A stretch of DNA of 64,000 bases from NCBI RefSeq assembly GCF_042697365.1, contig NZ_CP137605.1. The stretch is one strand, 5' to 3'. This stretch comes from Brucella pseudintermedia (GTDB lineage Bacteria > Pseudomonadota > Alphaproteobacteria > Rhizobiales > Rhizobiaceae). Below, one piece after another: positions 19,186 to 28,028 of the stretch; position 1 is the first letter of the stretch; every line of letters starts with the position of its first letter. Under the pieces are notes generated by a model, which saw only the letters and a list, made by a program, of their open reading frames with translations, searched no databases and was not told the DNA's origin. The position numbers were made by a program, and so were the translations under genes.

Positions 19186-20790
19186 ATGACAAGTGAAAAC
19201 ATTCTGAGCGTGCGCGACCTGAAGGTCACTTTCGACACGCATGACGGCCCGGTCGAGGCCGTGCGCGGCATCAATCTCGATGTCCGGGCGGGCGAGACCA
19301 TCGCCATCGTGGGAGAATCCGGTTCGGGCAAAAGCCAGACAACCATGGCGCTGATGGGGCTTCTGGCCCAGAACGGCAAGGCAACCGGCCAGGCGCTTTA
19401 TCGCGGACAGGATCTGATCGGCATGCCCGAAAAGAAGCTGAACACCATCCGCGGCGCAAAGATCACCATGATCTTTCAGGAGCCGATGACGTCGCTCGAC
19501 CCGCTCTACCGGATCGGCGACCAGCTTGCCGAGCCGCTGCGCTATCATCGCGGGTTGAGCAAGAAGGATGCGCGCCCGCGTATTCTCGAACTGCTCAAGC
19601 TCGTCGGCATTCCCGAACCGGAACGCCGCATCGACAGCTATCCTTATGAGCTTTCGGGCGGGCAGCGCCAGCGCGTCATGATCGCCATGGCGCTCGCCAA
19701 CGAGCCGGATATCCTCATTGCAGACGAACCGACGACCGCGCTCGACGTCACCATTCAGGCGCAGATTCTGGATCTTCTGGCCAATCTGCAAAAGCGGCTT
19801 GGAATGGCAGTGATATTCATCACGCACGATCTCGGCATCGTGCGGCGCTTTGCCGACCGGGTCTATGTGATGCGCTCCGGCGAGGTGGTCGAAACGAACG
19901 AAACGGAAAAGCTCTTCAGCGCTCCCGAGCACGCCTATACGAGGATCCTGCTCAATGCAGAGCCGGAAGGCGAGAAAGCCTCTCCCGGCGACGATGCGCC
20001 GGTGCTCGTTCGCGCCGACAATGTGAAGGTCAATTTTCTCATAAGCAAGCCGTGGTTTGGCGCCGCCAACTATCTCACCGCCGTCAACAATGTCTCGCTG
20101 ACGCTGAAACAGGGCCAGACCATCGGCATTGTGGGTGAATCCGGTTCCGGCAAGTCCACGCTGGGGCGCGCCATCCTGCGGCTGATTGCCTCCGAAGGCC
20201 GCATCGCCTATCTGGGGCAGGAATTGCCGCACGAACCGCAGGCGATGCGGCCCAAGCGCCGCGAATTGCAGCTCGTCTTTCAGGACCCGTTCGGCTCTCT
20301 CAGCCCGCGCATGACGATCGGGCGCATCATTACCGAGGGGCTTTTGATCCACGAACCGAACCTTTCGGCAAAAGAGCGCGACCGCCGCGCGCAGGAAGCG
20401 CTGAAGGAAGTCGGCCTTGATCCGGCCATGCGCAACCGCTACCCGCACGAATTTTCAGGCGGGCAGCGCCAGCGCATCGCCATCGCGCGCACGATGATCC
20501 TTAAACCGCGCGTCATCGTGCTCGACGAGCCGACAAGTGCGCTCGACCGTTCGGTGCAGAAGCAGATCGTCAACCTTCTGCGCGACCTGCAGAAAGACCA
20601 TGGACTGTCCTATCTCTTCATCAGCCACGACATGGCTGTCGTGCGCGCCGTCTCCGACTATGTGATCGTCATGAAGAACGGGAAGATTGTCGAGCAAGGC
20701 GACACCGAACAGGTCTTCGATCATCCGCGAGAGGATTACACCAAGGCCCTGATGGCGGCGGCACTCAGCGAAGAGCGCTTCGGCACATGA
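19186..20790 (+). CDS. Fused oligopeptide ABC transporter ATPase (OppD-OppF fusion)
   Basis: A 534-residue protein with two complete ABC ATPase domains. Each has a Walker A (GESGSGKSQ near residue 44, GESGSGKST near 320), a signature (LSGGQRQRV and FSGGQRQRI) and a Walker B (LIADEPTTALD and IVLDEPTSALD). It thus replaces the separate OppD and OppF subunits with one chain, as in YejF-type fusions. The start ATG at 19186 lies one base after the oppC stop. It is the last gene of the operon and is followed by a strong terminator. Confidence 0.9.
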   Translation: MTSENILSVRDLKVTFDTHDGPVEAVRGINLDVRAGETIAIVGESGSGKSQTTMALMGLLAQNGKATGQALYRGQDLIGMPEKKLNTIRGAKITMIFQEPMTSLDPLYRIGDQLAEPLRYHRGLSKKDARPRILELLKLVGIPEPERRIDSYPYELSGGQRQRVMIAMALANEPDILIADEPTTALDVTIQAQILDLLANLQKRLGMAVIFITHDLGIVRRFADRVYVMRSGEVVETNETEKLFSAPEHAYTRILLNAEPEGEKASPGDDAPVLVRADNVKVNFLISKPWFGAANYLTAVNNVSLTLKQGQTIGIVGESGSGKSTLGRAILRLIASEGRIAYLGQELPHEPQAMRPKRRELQLVFQDPFGSLSPRMTIGRIITEGLLIHEPNLSAKERDRRAQEALKEVGLDPAMRNRYPHEFSGGQRQRIAIARTMILKPRVIVLDEPTSALDRSVQKQIVNLLRDLQKDHGLSYLFISHDMAVVRAVSDYVIVMKNGKIVEQGDTEQVFDHPREDYTKALMAAALSEERFGT

Positions 20791-20801
20791 CAAGCTGGCG
20801 G

Positions 20802-20833
20802 AAATGGACCTGATTTTCAGGTCCATTTTCTTT
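20802..20833. terminator. Terminator between the opp operon and the diguanylate cyclase gene
   Basis: Perfect 12-base stem (AAATGGACCTGA / TCAGGTCCATTT) with a three-base loop, followed on the plus strand by TCTTT. It sits in the 56 bases between two convergent genes and could serve both. Confidence 0.75.
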
Positions 20834-20846
20834 CCCGCGTGAGGGT

Positions 20847-22013
20847 TCAGGCAACGTTATGCAGCTCGGTGCATACCTTGTTGCGTCCCAGATTCTTGGC
20901 GCGATAAAGCGCGGCGTCCGCCCGGTGGAATACGGTCTGGAAATCACGGTCTCCCGGCGTACAGAATGCGATGCCCGCACTGGTCGTCGTGGAAAAATCT
21001 CCGGCCAGCGCTTCAAAAACCGTCGCTTCAAAGGCTTTGCGGATCGCATCAGCCAAAGAGAGAACCTCGCTGTTCGGTTTCTGTCTCAGGACCAGCACAA
21101 ACTCCTCGCCGCCGACACGCGAAATCAGGGCCTCGCTTCTGACATGGCTGCGCAGGACATTGGCAAAGCTTCCCAACACCCGATCTCCGATGATGTGGCC
21201 GTGCGTATCATTGATCGACTTGAACGCATCGAGGTCGAAGATCACGACGGAATCGCCGAGCTGCAACTCATCATCGGTCAGCATGTCGTAAAGGGCGCGC
21301 CTGTTCAGCAATCCGGTCAGGCTGTCGGTGCGCGCGTCATTGGCATGGCGGCGCGCAATACGCGATTGGGTGAAATTCAGCGACAGGGCGCCAATGCCCG
21401 TAATGCCGATAATTACCGTTATGGCATTGATGTTTTCAGCCCAGTTGCTTGGAATCGTGGTCATCACCCATTGCCGGTCGTAGAGGATCACCGCACCGCA
21501 CAGAAAGAATGAAACCGCCGTCACGACATAGAGCGCAATCATGCCCGTCACGGACACTGGCGCCTCCCGATAGACATGAAAATACTCTTTTGCCGTCATC
21601 ACAAGCAACAGGGCCGATGTCAGGTTGAAAATTGCCGTGCCGGTGCCCGTCTGCCCCGCCAGAATCGGAAATATCGTGGCGCAGATCACGGCAATCGCCA
21701 GAAAGATCAAAAAGCGGCCGCGGATCGCACGGCCCGAAATCTGCCGCGAACCGAGGATCAGCAGTATGAAACCGATGCTTTCGAGGGTGAAGGCGACAAT
21801 GGAAGCCGTGGCGAGCGGAAGCGGCCCGGCATAATAAACCACTGCCCCCGTGCCGAGCAGGATCATGCCAAGGCACCCCCACAGCAAGAACCTGTCGCGG
21901 GAGTTCTGGTACCAGACACTCAGGATCGTCAGGGCTACTGCCAGGGCACAGATACCCGCCGCAAAAAACAGAGTATTCTCGTCAAATCCCAAAGATGCCT
22001 TCCCCCGCCGCAA
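20847..22013 (-). CDS. Membrane diguanylate cyclase (GGDEF domain)
   Basis: A 388-residue protein with about six membrane segments in the first 215 residues and a C-terminal GGDEF domain. The active-site signature is GGEEF at residues 301-305, an accepted active variant, and the conserved DSLTGLLNRRA precedes it. The position of the inhibitory I-site (RxxD before GGEEF) reads RSEA, so product feedback by that site is unlikely. It would make cyclic di-GMP from GTP in response to a membrane signal. The start is uncertain: TTG at 22013 gives the longest form, and a TTG seven codons later has a better ribosome site (GGGGAAGG). Monocistronic. Confidence 0.85.
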   Translation of the reverse strand: MRRGKASLGFDENTLFFAAGICALAVALTILSVWYQNSRDRFLLWGCLGMILLGTGAVVYYAGPLPLATASIVAFTLESIGFILLILGSRQISGRAIRGRFLIFLAIAVICATIFPILAGQTGTGTAIFNLTSALLLVMTAKEYFHVYREAPVSVTGMIALYVVTAVSFFLCGAVILYDRQWVMTTIPSNWAENINAITVIIGITGIGALSLNFTQSRIARRHANDARTDSLTGLLNRRALYDMLTDDELQLGDSVVIFDLDAFKSINDTHGHIIGDRVLGSFANVLRSHVRSEALISRVGGEEFVLVLRQKPNSEVLSLADAIRKAFEATVFEALAGDFSTTTSAGIAFCTPGDRDFQTVFHRADAALYRAKNLGRNKVCTELHNVA

Positions 22014-22213
22014 GACGCCGCCTGACAGACTTTACTTCAGCTCTTTATAATAAGCGATAAGCAATCTGCTTCCGCTGAGCAAGCATCGGGCGATGCGGCA
22101 CCTTAACCGCAGAAGCTAAAAACTTTTTTATTCCGGCCACTTGAACAGCCGCTGCGGCTTACTAAATCGACGCCGTCACACTAACATTTTCGTTCGATCA
22201 AATGGAGGTTCTG

Positions 22214-22516
22214 ATGAGCGACCGTTTGTTTGACAGTCCTGTATTCGTTAAGGACGGCCCCTATCTCATTCGCGAAATTGCCTGCGTTGAAGACGCAATA
22301 GACTTTCTTTATGAATGGCCGGAGCATGACCGCGATGTCATATATGAAATGACATGGAAGGCATGTTGCGATGCGCAGAACGGTCTCAAGCCGTTGAAGG
22401 TCGCGCGCCATGCGGTAGCCGGCTTCGCCCTCAAGCGAAATATTCTCGAAGAACCGCAAACAGCAATTCCATGGACATCGAACGCTCGATCCGGCAGCGG
22501 CAGGGTTCCGGCATAA
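22214..22516 (+). CDS. DUF982 family protein
   Basis: A 100-residue soluble protein of a family common in Rhizobiales: DSPVFVKDGPYLIREIACVEDAIDFLYEWPE is characteristic. The start at ATG 22214 (MSDRLF) follows GGAGG; an ATG four codons upstream is less likely. Function unknown. It stands alone, divergent from the cyclase gene. Confidence 0.75.
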   Translation: MSDRLFDSPVFVKDGPYLIREIACVEDAIDFLYEWPEHDRDVIYEMTWKACCDAQNGLKPLKVARHAVAGFALKRNILEEPQTAIPWTSNARSGSGRVPA

Positions 22517-22526
22517 GAGTTCCCTG

Positions 22527-22619
22527 ATGCATTGGTATTTTGTGATCGAAGGGACGATCCTTGCAGCCCTTTTGACGGTAACAGCGGCGCTGGTGTGGAA
22601 AAATCAGCGCAGGCGCTGA
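22527..22619 (+). CDS. Possible 30-residue single-span membrane peptide
   Basis: A small frame ten bases after the DUF982 gene encoding MHWYFVIEGTILAALLTVTA then a short tail ending NQRRR. One hydrophobic helix followed by a basic end fits a small inner-membrane protein. It ends just before a strong terminator, so it would be the last cistron of the DUF982 transcript. The ribosome site is weak (AAGAG). Confidence 0.4.
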   Translation: MHWYFVIEGTILAALLTVTAALVWKNQRRR

Positions 22620-22630
22620 TCATATAAAGC

Positions 22631-22668
22631 AAAACCCCGGCACCCAATGGGCCGGGGTTTTGCTTTTT
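22631..22668 (+). terminator. Rho-independent terminator
   Basis: Perfect 11-base stem AAAACCCCGGC / GCCGGGGTTTT around a short loop, followed by GCTTTTT. It ends the DUF982 transcription unit, 11 bases after the small membrane peptide frame. Confidence 0.85.
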
Positions 22669-22734
22669 CCGGATAAGGACATGCATTTTCAATGTTTCAG
22701 CTAAAACCGGAAATGCCCTGTCCTCCGATCTGCA

Positions 22735-23781
22735 TCAAGCTGCCAGCGAAGCCATGTCGATCACGAAGCGGTAGCGCACGTCGCTCTTCAGGACGCGTTC
22801 ATAGGCTTCGTTGATTTCCTGGATATTGATCTTCTCGATTTCGGAAACGATGTTGTGCTGGCCACAGAAGTCCAGAATTTCCTGGGTTTCCTTGATCGAT
22901 CCGATCATCGATCCCGCGAGCGACTTGCGGCCGGGAACGAGCGAGAAAGCATGCACCGGCACCATATGTTCCGGCACGCCGACAACAACCATCGTGCCGT
23001 TTACCTTGAGCAAGGCGAGATAGGCATTCCAATCGATGGCGACACCGACGGTGCAGATGATGAGATCGAACGTTCCGGCCAGTTTTTCAAAGGTAGCCTT
23101 GTCGCTGGTGGCGTAATATTCATGAGCGCCGAGCTTGAGACCATCTTCCTTTTTGGAAAGCGACTGGCTGAGAACCGTCACATGCGCGCCCATCGCGTTG
23201 GCAAGCTTGACGCCCATATGCCCGAGTCCGCCCATGCCGATGATCGCGATCCGCTTGCCGGGGCCCGCATTCCAGTGGCGCAGCGGCGAATAAAGCGTGA
23301 TGCCCGCGCAAAGCAGCGGCGCTGCCGCATCGAGCGGGAGATTGTCGGGCATGGAAAGAACATAGCCTTCCTTGACGACGATATGATCGGAATATCCGCC
23401 CTGCGTCCGTCCCTTTCCTTCCGCATCGGTGCTGTTGTAGGTCTGGATGAGACCGGGGAGATACTGCTCGTTGTCGACATCCCGGCTGGCGCAGCCGACA
23501 CAGGAATCCACGAAACAGCCGACACCGACCTTGTCGCCCACCTTGAACTTGGTGACGGCATCGCCCACGGCGGTGACGACGCCCGCGATTTCATGCCCCG
23601 GAACGATTGGGTAAACGGCATTCTTCCATTCATTGCGGACGGTATGGATGTCGGAATGGCAGACGCCGCAATACTGGATCGAGATGACCACGTCATCCGC
23701 GTTGGGCTCGCGCCGTTCAAACGTGAACGGAACCAACGGCTCGTCTGCATCCGTAGCAGCATAACCTCTTGCTATGGCCAT
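22735..23781 (-). CDS. Zinc-type alcohol/aldehyde dehydrogenase (YahK/CAD-like, NAD(P)-dependent)
   Basis: A 348-residue medium-chain dehydrogenase. Catalytic zinc ligands are visible as Cys38 (YCGVCHSDIH), His63 (PGHE) and the later Cys in LLCAGITLYSP; the nucleotide-binding loop is GMGGLGHMGVKLA. The structural-zinc lobe is incomplete: it reads DSCVGCASRDVDNEQYL, keeping two of the usual four cysteines. The start at ATG 23781 follows GGAGTCTATC. It is divergent from an AraC regulator, the same arrangement as the enteric yqhC-yqhD pair, so that regulator probably controls it. It likely reduces aldehydes or oxidises alcohols; the substrate is unknown. Confidence 0.88.
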   Translation of the reverse strand: MAIARGYAATDADEPLVPFTFERREPNADDVVISIQYCGVCHSDIHTVRNEWKNAVYPIVPGHEIAGVVTAVGDAVTKFKVGDKVGVGCFVDSCVGCASRDVDNEQYLPGLIQTYNSTDAEGKGRTQGGYSDHIVVKEGYVLSMPDNLPLDAAAPLLCAGITLYSPLRHWNAGPGKRIAIIGMGGLGHMGVKLANAMGAHVTVLSQSLSKKEDGLKLGAHEYYATSDKATFEKLAGTFDLIICTVGVAIDWNAYLALLKVNGTMVVVGVPEHMVPVHAFSLVPGRKSLAGSMIGSIKETQEILDFCGQHNIVSEIEKINIQEINEAYERVLKSDVRYRFVIDMASLAA

Positions 23782-23962
23782 GATAGACTCCATTTATTGG
23801 ATTGGGGAAGCAGACGGAATATGCCGGAGACACGTGCGGAAGCGGTAGACCGATCCTGCAAGCTTCTTGCACGATCCTGCAAAGATGCCTGCTTCACGAT
23901 TGCGACACAGGTCTGCGTGATAGATAGTCGCTCCATTCCAACTCATCCGAAGCGGATCATCC

Positions 23963-24850
23963 ATGACGTCACTGACAGACACCTATGAGGAGCTTGCCGC
24001 TCTCGCGGAGCGTTTCACCGGACAGGACGGCGAATATCGCACGCCAATCGAAGGTCTGGGGATCAGCAGGCGCACGACGCCGAGCATACCGTGCCACAGC
24101 AGCTACCGGCCTTGCCTCGCCATGGTGTTGCAAGGGGCAAAATCGCTGCGCCTCGGTTCGGAAACGATCAACTATACCAAGGGCGAATATCTGGTGACGT
24201 CGCTCGACCTGCCTGTGACATGGCGCGTGGTCGAAGCGAGCCCGGAAGCACCGCATCTGTGTCTTGCTCTCGCCATCGACAGCGAAAAACTGACCGACCT
24301 GATCGGCCGTGTCGATGTTCGCAGGCGAATGATGGTCGATGGCGATCAATGGGGGATCACCGTCAATGCCGCGCCTGCTGGATTGCTTGACGCGGCCTTG
24401 CGCCTGCTGCGCCTTCTCGACAGTCCCGACGACATTCCGGTGATGGCGCCGCTGATCGAGCAGGAAATCCTCTATCGCCTTCTGACGGGTCCTGGCGGCG
24501 AGCGGCTGATCAACATTGCCACCGCCGACAGCCAGGCCAACCGTATTGCGCGGGCCATTGCCTGGCTGCGCCAGAATTTTGCAGCGCCGTTGCGGATCGA
24601 ACAGCTGGCAGAGCACGTCAATATGAGCGTGTCGTCGTTTCACCACCATTTCAAGGCGATCACGGCGATGACGCCGGTACAGTATCAAAAGCAGCTGCGC
24701 CTGAACGAAGCCCGCAGGCTCATGCTGGTCGAGCGGCTGGACGCCGGAACGGCAGGCCATCGCGTGGGCTATCAAAGCCCGTCGCAGTTCAGCCGCGAAT
24801 ACAGCCGCTTCTACGGAAACCCGCCCATGCGCGACATTGAAGCAGCGTAG
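23963..24850 (+). CDS. AraC family transcriptional regulator
   Basis: A 295-residue regulator with an AraC_N ligand-binding domain (residues about 20-175) and a C-terminal AraC DNA-binding domain; the first helix-turn-helix is LRIEQLAEHVNMSVSSFHHHFKAIT and the second lies around AGHRVGYQSPSQFSREYSRFYG. It is transcribed away from the dehydrogenase gene across a 180-base divergent promoter region, so it is the probable local activator. Ends at a bidirectional terminator. Confidence 0.88.
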   Translation: MTSLTDTYEELAALAERFTGQDGEYRTPIEGLGISRRTTPSIPCHSSYRPCLAMVLQGAKSLRLGSETINYTKGEYLVTSLDLPVTWRVVEASPEAPHLCLALAIDSEKLTDLIGRVDVRRRMMVDGDQWGITVNAAPAGLLDAALRLLRLLDSPDDIPVMAPLIEQEILYRLLTGPGGERLINIATADSQANRIARAIAWLRQNFAAPLRIEQLAEHVNMSVSSFHHHFKAITAMTPVQYQKQLRLNEARRLMLVERLDAGTAGHRVGYQSPSQFSREYSRFYGNPPMRDIEAA

Positions 24851-24858
24851 ATAATAAA

Positions 24859-24889
24859 ACGGCGGAACTCACGTTCCGCCGTCGTTTTC
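24859..24889. terminator. Bidirectional terminator
   Basis: Perfect stem ACGGCGGAAC / GTTCCGCCGT with a four-base loop. It has T-rich DNA on the plus side (CGTTTTCTTG) and ATAATAAA on the other, so it can stop both the AraC gene and the convergent cytochrome c gene. Confidence 0.8.
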
Positions 24890-24892
24890 TTG

Positions 24893-26245
24893 TCAGTGGG
24901 TCTGGCTGCTGCGGACCGCTGCGACGTCAGCCGCCTTCACCGGCCCTGCGCTGTTGCCCCATGCGGAGCGGACAAAGGTAGCCAGTTCGGCAACTTCGTC
25001 ATCCGTCAGGCGGTCGGCATAGCCCTGCATCACCAGACGCATCGGACGCTTTGCCGTGGACGGAACCTCCGCACCGTGCAGGATGATCGAGATCAGCGGC
25101 TTCGTTTCCGAACCGGTCACGAGATCATTACCCGCAAGCTCGGGGAAGATTCCCGGCGCGCCCCTGCCCGTCACGAAATGGCAGGCAGCGCAGTTGTCGA
25201 TATAGAGGCGCGCGCCAAGCGGCATGTCCGGAGAAGCCTCCGTCAGCATCTTTGTCGTTGCCTCGCCGGCGGCGTCAGCCGGGGCGGCTGGCAGGGCCTT
25301 GGATGCCTTCACGGCAAAGTCCTGCGGCACTTCAACGGCAGCACCGTCAATACCCTTCAGGAATGCGGCAATCGCCAGATTGTCGGCATCGGTGAGATGC
25401 TGAAGCGAATGTTCGACCGCAAGGCCCATTTCGCCATTGGCTGTGGAGTAGGAGTTGCGGCCTGTTGCAAGATAGGTCGCCAGTTCCTCGATGGACCATT
25501 TCTGCGGAGCGGAGTTTTCGCCGCGCAGCGATGGCGCGTTCCAGCCATCGACAACACCGCCGGTGAGGAAGTCCTTGTCACCGACCTGCGTGCCGCTCTG
25601 CGCCATCAGCGGATTGCGCGGGCTGTGGCAGGCGGCGCAGTGAGCGGGGCCCTCGACCAGATACTGGCCGCGATCCTGTGCTTCCGACTTGCCTGCCGCC
25701 TTGAAGCCCGCTTCCTGACCGAGAGCCAGCCAGTTCCATGCACGAATGCCGAAACGCATGTTGAACGGGAAGCCGAGCTTGGTTTCCTGAACGACATTGT
25801 TCACCGGCTCCACCTGATGCATGAAATAATCATACAGCGCACGGACATCTTCTTCCGTCAGCTTGCGATAGTTTTCATAAGGCATTGCCGGATAGAGATG
25901 CACGCCATCGGCGCGAATGCCGTCATAGAGAGCGGCGCGGAACTGGTCGAGCGTCCAGTTTCCGATGCCGGTTTCCTTGTCCGGGGTGATGTTGGTCGTA
26001 AAGATCGTGCCCATCGGGCTTGCAATCGGGCGTCCGCCGGCAAAGGGCTTGCCGCCTTCCGCCGTATGGCAGGCCATGCAGTCAGATGCATACATGACAT
26101 ATTGGCCCTGCCCTTCGGCAGGTTTCCAGTCCGCAGCCAGTTCCTTGGTCGGCTTGGTGAGTTGCACCGGCACGAAGATGAAGGCCAGCAGCGCAACAAT
26201 TCCGATGACGACAAGTGCGCCGATTATGCGAAGAAAAGTTTTCAT
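24893..26245 (-). CDS. Triheme cytochrome c subunit of a gluconate 2-dehydrogenase-type complex
   Basis: A 450-residue protein with an N-terminal membrane anchor (LRIIGALVVIGIVALLAFIFV) and three c-type haem motifs: CMACH at 56-60, CAACH at 203-207 and CAACH at 352-356. It passes electrons from the flavoprotein to the quinone pool on the periplasmic side. The start at ATG 26243-26245 (MKTFLRI) has GAGGAG at proper distance; the much longer upstream frame overlaps the flavoprotein gene and is not real. It is the last gene of a three-gene operon (28730-24893). Confidence 0.92.
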   Translation of the reverse strand: MKTFLRIIGALVVIGIVALLAFIFVPVQLTKPTKELAADWKPAEGQGQYVMYASDCMACHTAEGGKPFAGGRPIASPMGTIFTTNITPDKETGIGNWTLDQFRAALYDGIRADGVHLYPAMPYENYRKLTEEDVRALYDYFMHQVEPVNNVVQETKLGFPFNMRFGIRAWNWLALGQEAGFKAAGKSEAQDRGQYLVEGPAHCAACHSPRNPLMAQSGTQVGDKDFLTGGVVDGWNAPSLRGENSAPQKWSIEELATYLATGRNSYSTANGEMGLAVEHSLQHLTDADNLAIAAFLKGIDGAAVEVPQDFAVKASKALPAAPADAAGEATTKMLTEASPDMPLGARLYIDNCAACHFVTGRGAPGIFPELAGNDLVTGSETKPLISIILHGAEVPSTAKRPMRLVMQGYADRLTDDEVAELATFVRSAWGNSAGPVKAADVAAVRSSQTH

Positions 26246-26256
26246 CACCATTCTCC

Positions 26257-28026
26257 TCAGATCAGCGGACGCGGATTGGACAGGTATTGCGTGCGGATCG
26301 CATGTGCAGTCGAATAGGCAAGTCCGCCGAGCAGACCTGTCGGATTGTACTGCGTGTTCTGCACGAAATTGCCCGCGCCGGTGAGGAACACGTTGTGTTT
26401 GTCCCATGCCTGCGAATAGCGGTTGACCACGCCCTCACGCGGATTATCCGACATGATATGGCCGCCCGTATTGTGCGTCGTCTGGTATGGACGCACGTCA
26501 TACTGCGCGCCTTCCTTCTTGAAGGAGGACTGCATCAGGTCCGGATTCATCGTCTTGGCGAGCGCTTCCATCTTTGTCTTCATGAACTGGGTCATCCGGA
26601 TATCGTTCGGATTCCAGTTGAAGGTCATGCGCATGAGCGGACGGCCATGGCGGTCCTTGTAAGTCGGGTCCAGATCGAGATGGTTGGTTCGGTAAGACAT
26701 GTGCGAACCATGGCTGCCGATCGACATGGAATGGCCGTACCATTCGGCGATGGCCTTTTTCCACGCGCCGCCCCAGGCCGGTGTACCGGATGGCAGCGCC
26801 ATGCTGCGGATCGGCTGGCCGTTGGTCTGGCCCGCGCGCCAGTACGAACCGCCGATGAAGCCTTCGCGTCCGAAATCGATCTGGTTGACACCGAAATCGT
26901 CGATGCACATGCCGTTCGCTCCGGTGCCGATGAACGGATTGAACTCCTCATCCTTGAAGAAGAGCGTCACGCCGCCATTCATCTGGTACGCATAGTTGCG
27001 CCCGGTGACGCCCTCGCCCGTTACCGGGTCGTATGGCTGGCCAATGCCCGACAGAAGCGCCAGATGCACGTTGTTGAGCGAGAAGGACGCAAGGATGACG
27101 ATGTCGGCGGGCTGGAAGACTTCTTCCTGCGTCGCCTCGTCGAAATAGGTCACGCCCGTGGCGGTCTTGCCGTCCGGCGCCATTTCGACGCGCAAAACTT
27201 CCGACTCCGTGCGATAGGAGAAGTTCGGCATGCGCTTCAACGCATCGAGAATTGCCGTCTGCGGCGACGATTTGGAATATTGGTAGCAGCCGAAGCGCTC
27301 GCAGAAACCGCAGTGATTGCACGGCCCCATCTGCATGCCATATTCATTGACATAGGCGGTCGAGGCAATGCCGCCCGGCGACGGGAACGGGTGGTAGCCC
27401 ATGCCCTGGGCCGCATCGGCAAATTTCCGTCCGTCCCAGGTCGTATGCATCGGCGGCATCGGATACTCATTGGAACGCCAGCCCTCGAACGGGTTGCCGC
27501 CCTCAACGATCTTGCCCTTGATGTTGCCCGCCTTGCCGGAAATGCCCGCGACACGCTCGAAACGGTCGAAGAACGGCTCAAGTTCGTCATAATGGATCGG
27601 ATAATCGCCAAGGAGCATGTCTTCGGGAATGATCTGCTCGCCCCAGCGTTCCTTTACGTAGGAGCGCAGGCGCAGTTCTTCCGCTTGCGGACGCCAGTTC
27701 AAGCCGTTCCAGTGCGTGCCTGCTCCGCCGACACCGTTGCCGGGCAGAAACGAACCGAAGCTGCGGTAGGGCAAGGCAACTTCGTCGGCATTGCGGCGGA
27801 TGGTGACGGTCTGCTGGCTGGCGCGCTGCATCATCTTCAGGCGCACGCCATATTTCAGCTCGTCGATCATGTTGGGATATTTGAAATCGGGGACCGTGTT
27901 CTGGTCATGCCCGCGCTCAAGCGCGACGATTTCAAGCCCTTCCTGAGCCAGTTCCATCGACAGAATGGCGCCGGTCCAGCCAAGGCCGACCACCACCACG
28001 TCTTTTTTCTTTTCCTGACGTGCCAT
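26257..28026 (-). CDS. GMC-family FAD oxidoreductase, large subunit of gluconate 2-dehydrogenase-type complex
   Basis: A 589-residue flavoprotein with an N-terminal dinucleotide-binding motif (VVVVGLGWTGAILSMELAQEGL) and a GMC C-terminal domain including the catalytic region HNTGGHIMSD and NPTGLLGGLAYSTAHAI. There is a cysteine cluster CNHCGFCERFGCY in the middle, characteristic of the membrane-bound polyol/gluconate dehydrogenases. It oxidises a sugar acid or polyol in the periplasm, carried out by hitch-hiking on its Tat-exported partner, and hands electrons to the triheme cytochrome. The start (ATG 28024-28026) lies two bases beyond the stop of the small subunit gene. Confidence 0.92.
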   Translation of the reverse strand: MARQEKKKDVVVVGLGWTGAILSMELAQEGLEIVALERGHDQNTVPDFKYPNMIDELKYGVRLKMMQRASQQTVTIRRNADEVALPYRSFGSFLPGNGVGGAGTHWNGLNWRPQAEELRLRSYVKERWGEQIIPEDMLLGDYPIHYDELEPFFDRFERVAGISGKAGNIKGKIVEGGNPFEGWRSNEYPMPPMHTTWDGRKFADAAQGMGYHPFPSPGGIASTAYVNEYGMQMGPCNHCGFCERFGCYQYSKSSPQTAILDALKRMPNFSYRTESEVLRVEMAPDGKTATGVTYFDEATQEEVFQPADIVILASFSLNNVHLALLSGIGQPYDPVTGEGVTGRNYAYQMNGGVTLFFKDEEFNPFIGTGANGMCIDDFGVNQIDFGREGFIGGSYWRAGQTNGQPIRSMALPSGTPAWGGAWKKAIAEWYGHSMSIGSHGSHMSYRTNHLDLDPTYKDRHGRPLMRMTFNWNPNDIRMTQFMKTKMEALAKTMNPDLMQSSFKKEGAQYDVRPYQTTHNTGGHIMSDNPREGVVNRYSQAWDKHNVFLTGAGNFVQNTQYNPTGLLGGLAYSTAHAIRTQYLSNPRPLI

Positions 28027-28028
28027 GC

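Noticed and set aside
13734..20790. YejABEF-type transporter
   Set aside because: The fused ATPase resembles YejF, but the binding proteins and the 307-residue first permease match OppA and OppB better than YejA and YejB.
26246..26407. N-terminal extension of the cytochrome c gene
   Set aside because: It overlaps the flavoprotein gene, has no ribosome site at its start, and the membrane anchor expected at the N-terminus begins at 26245.
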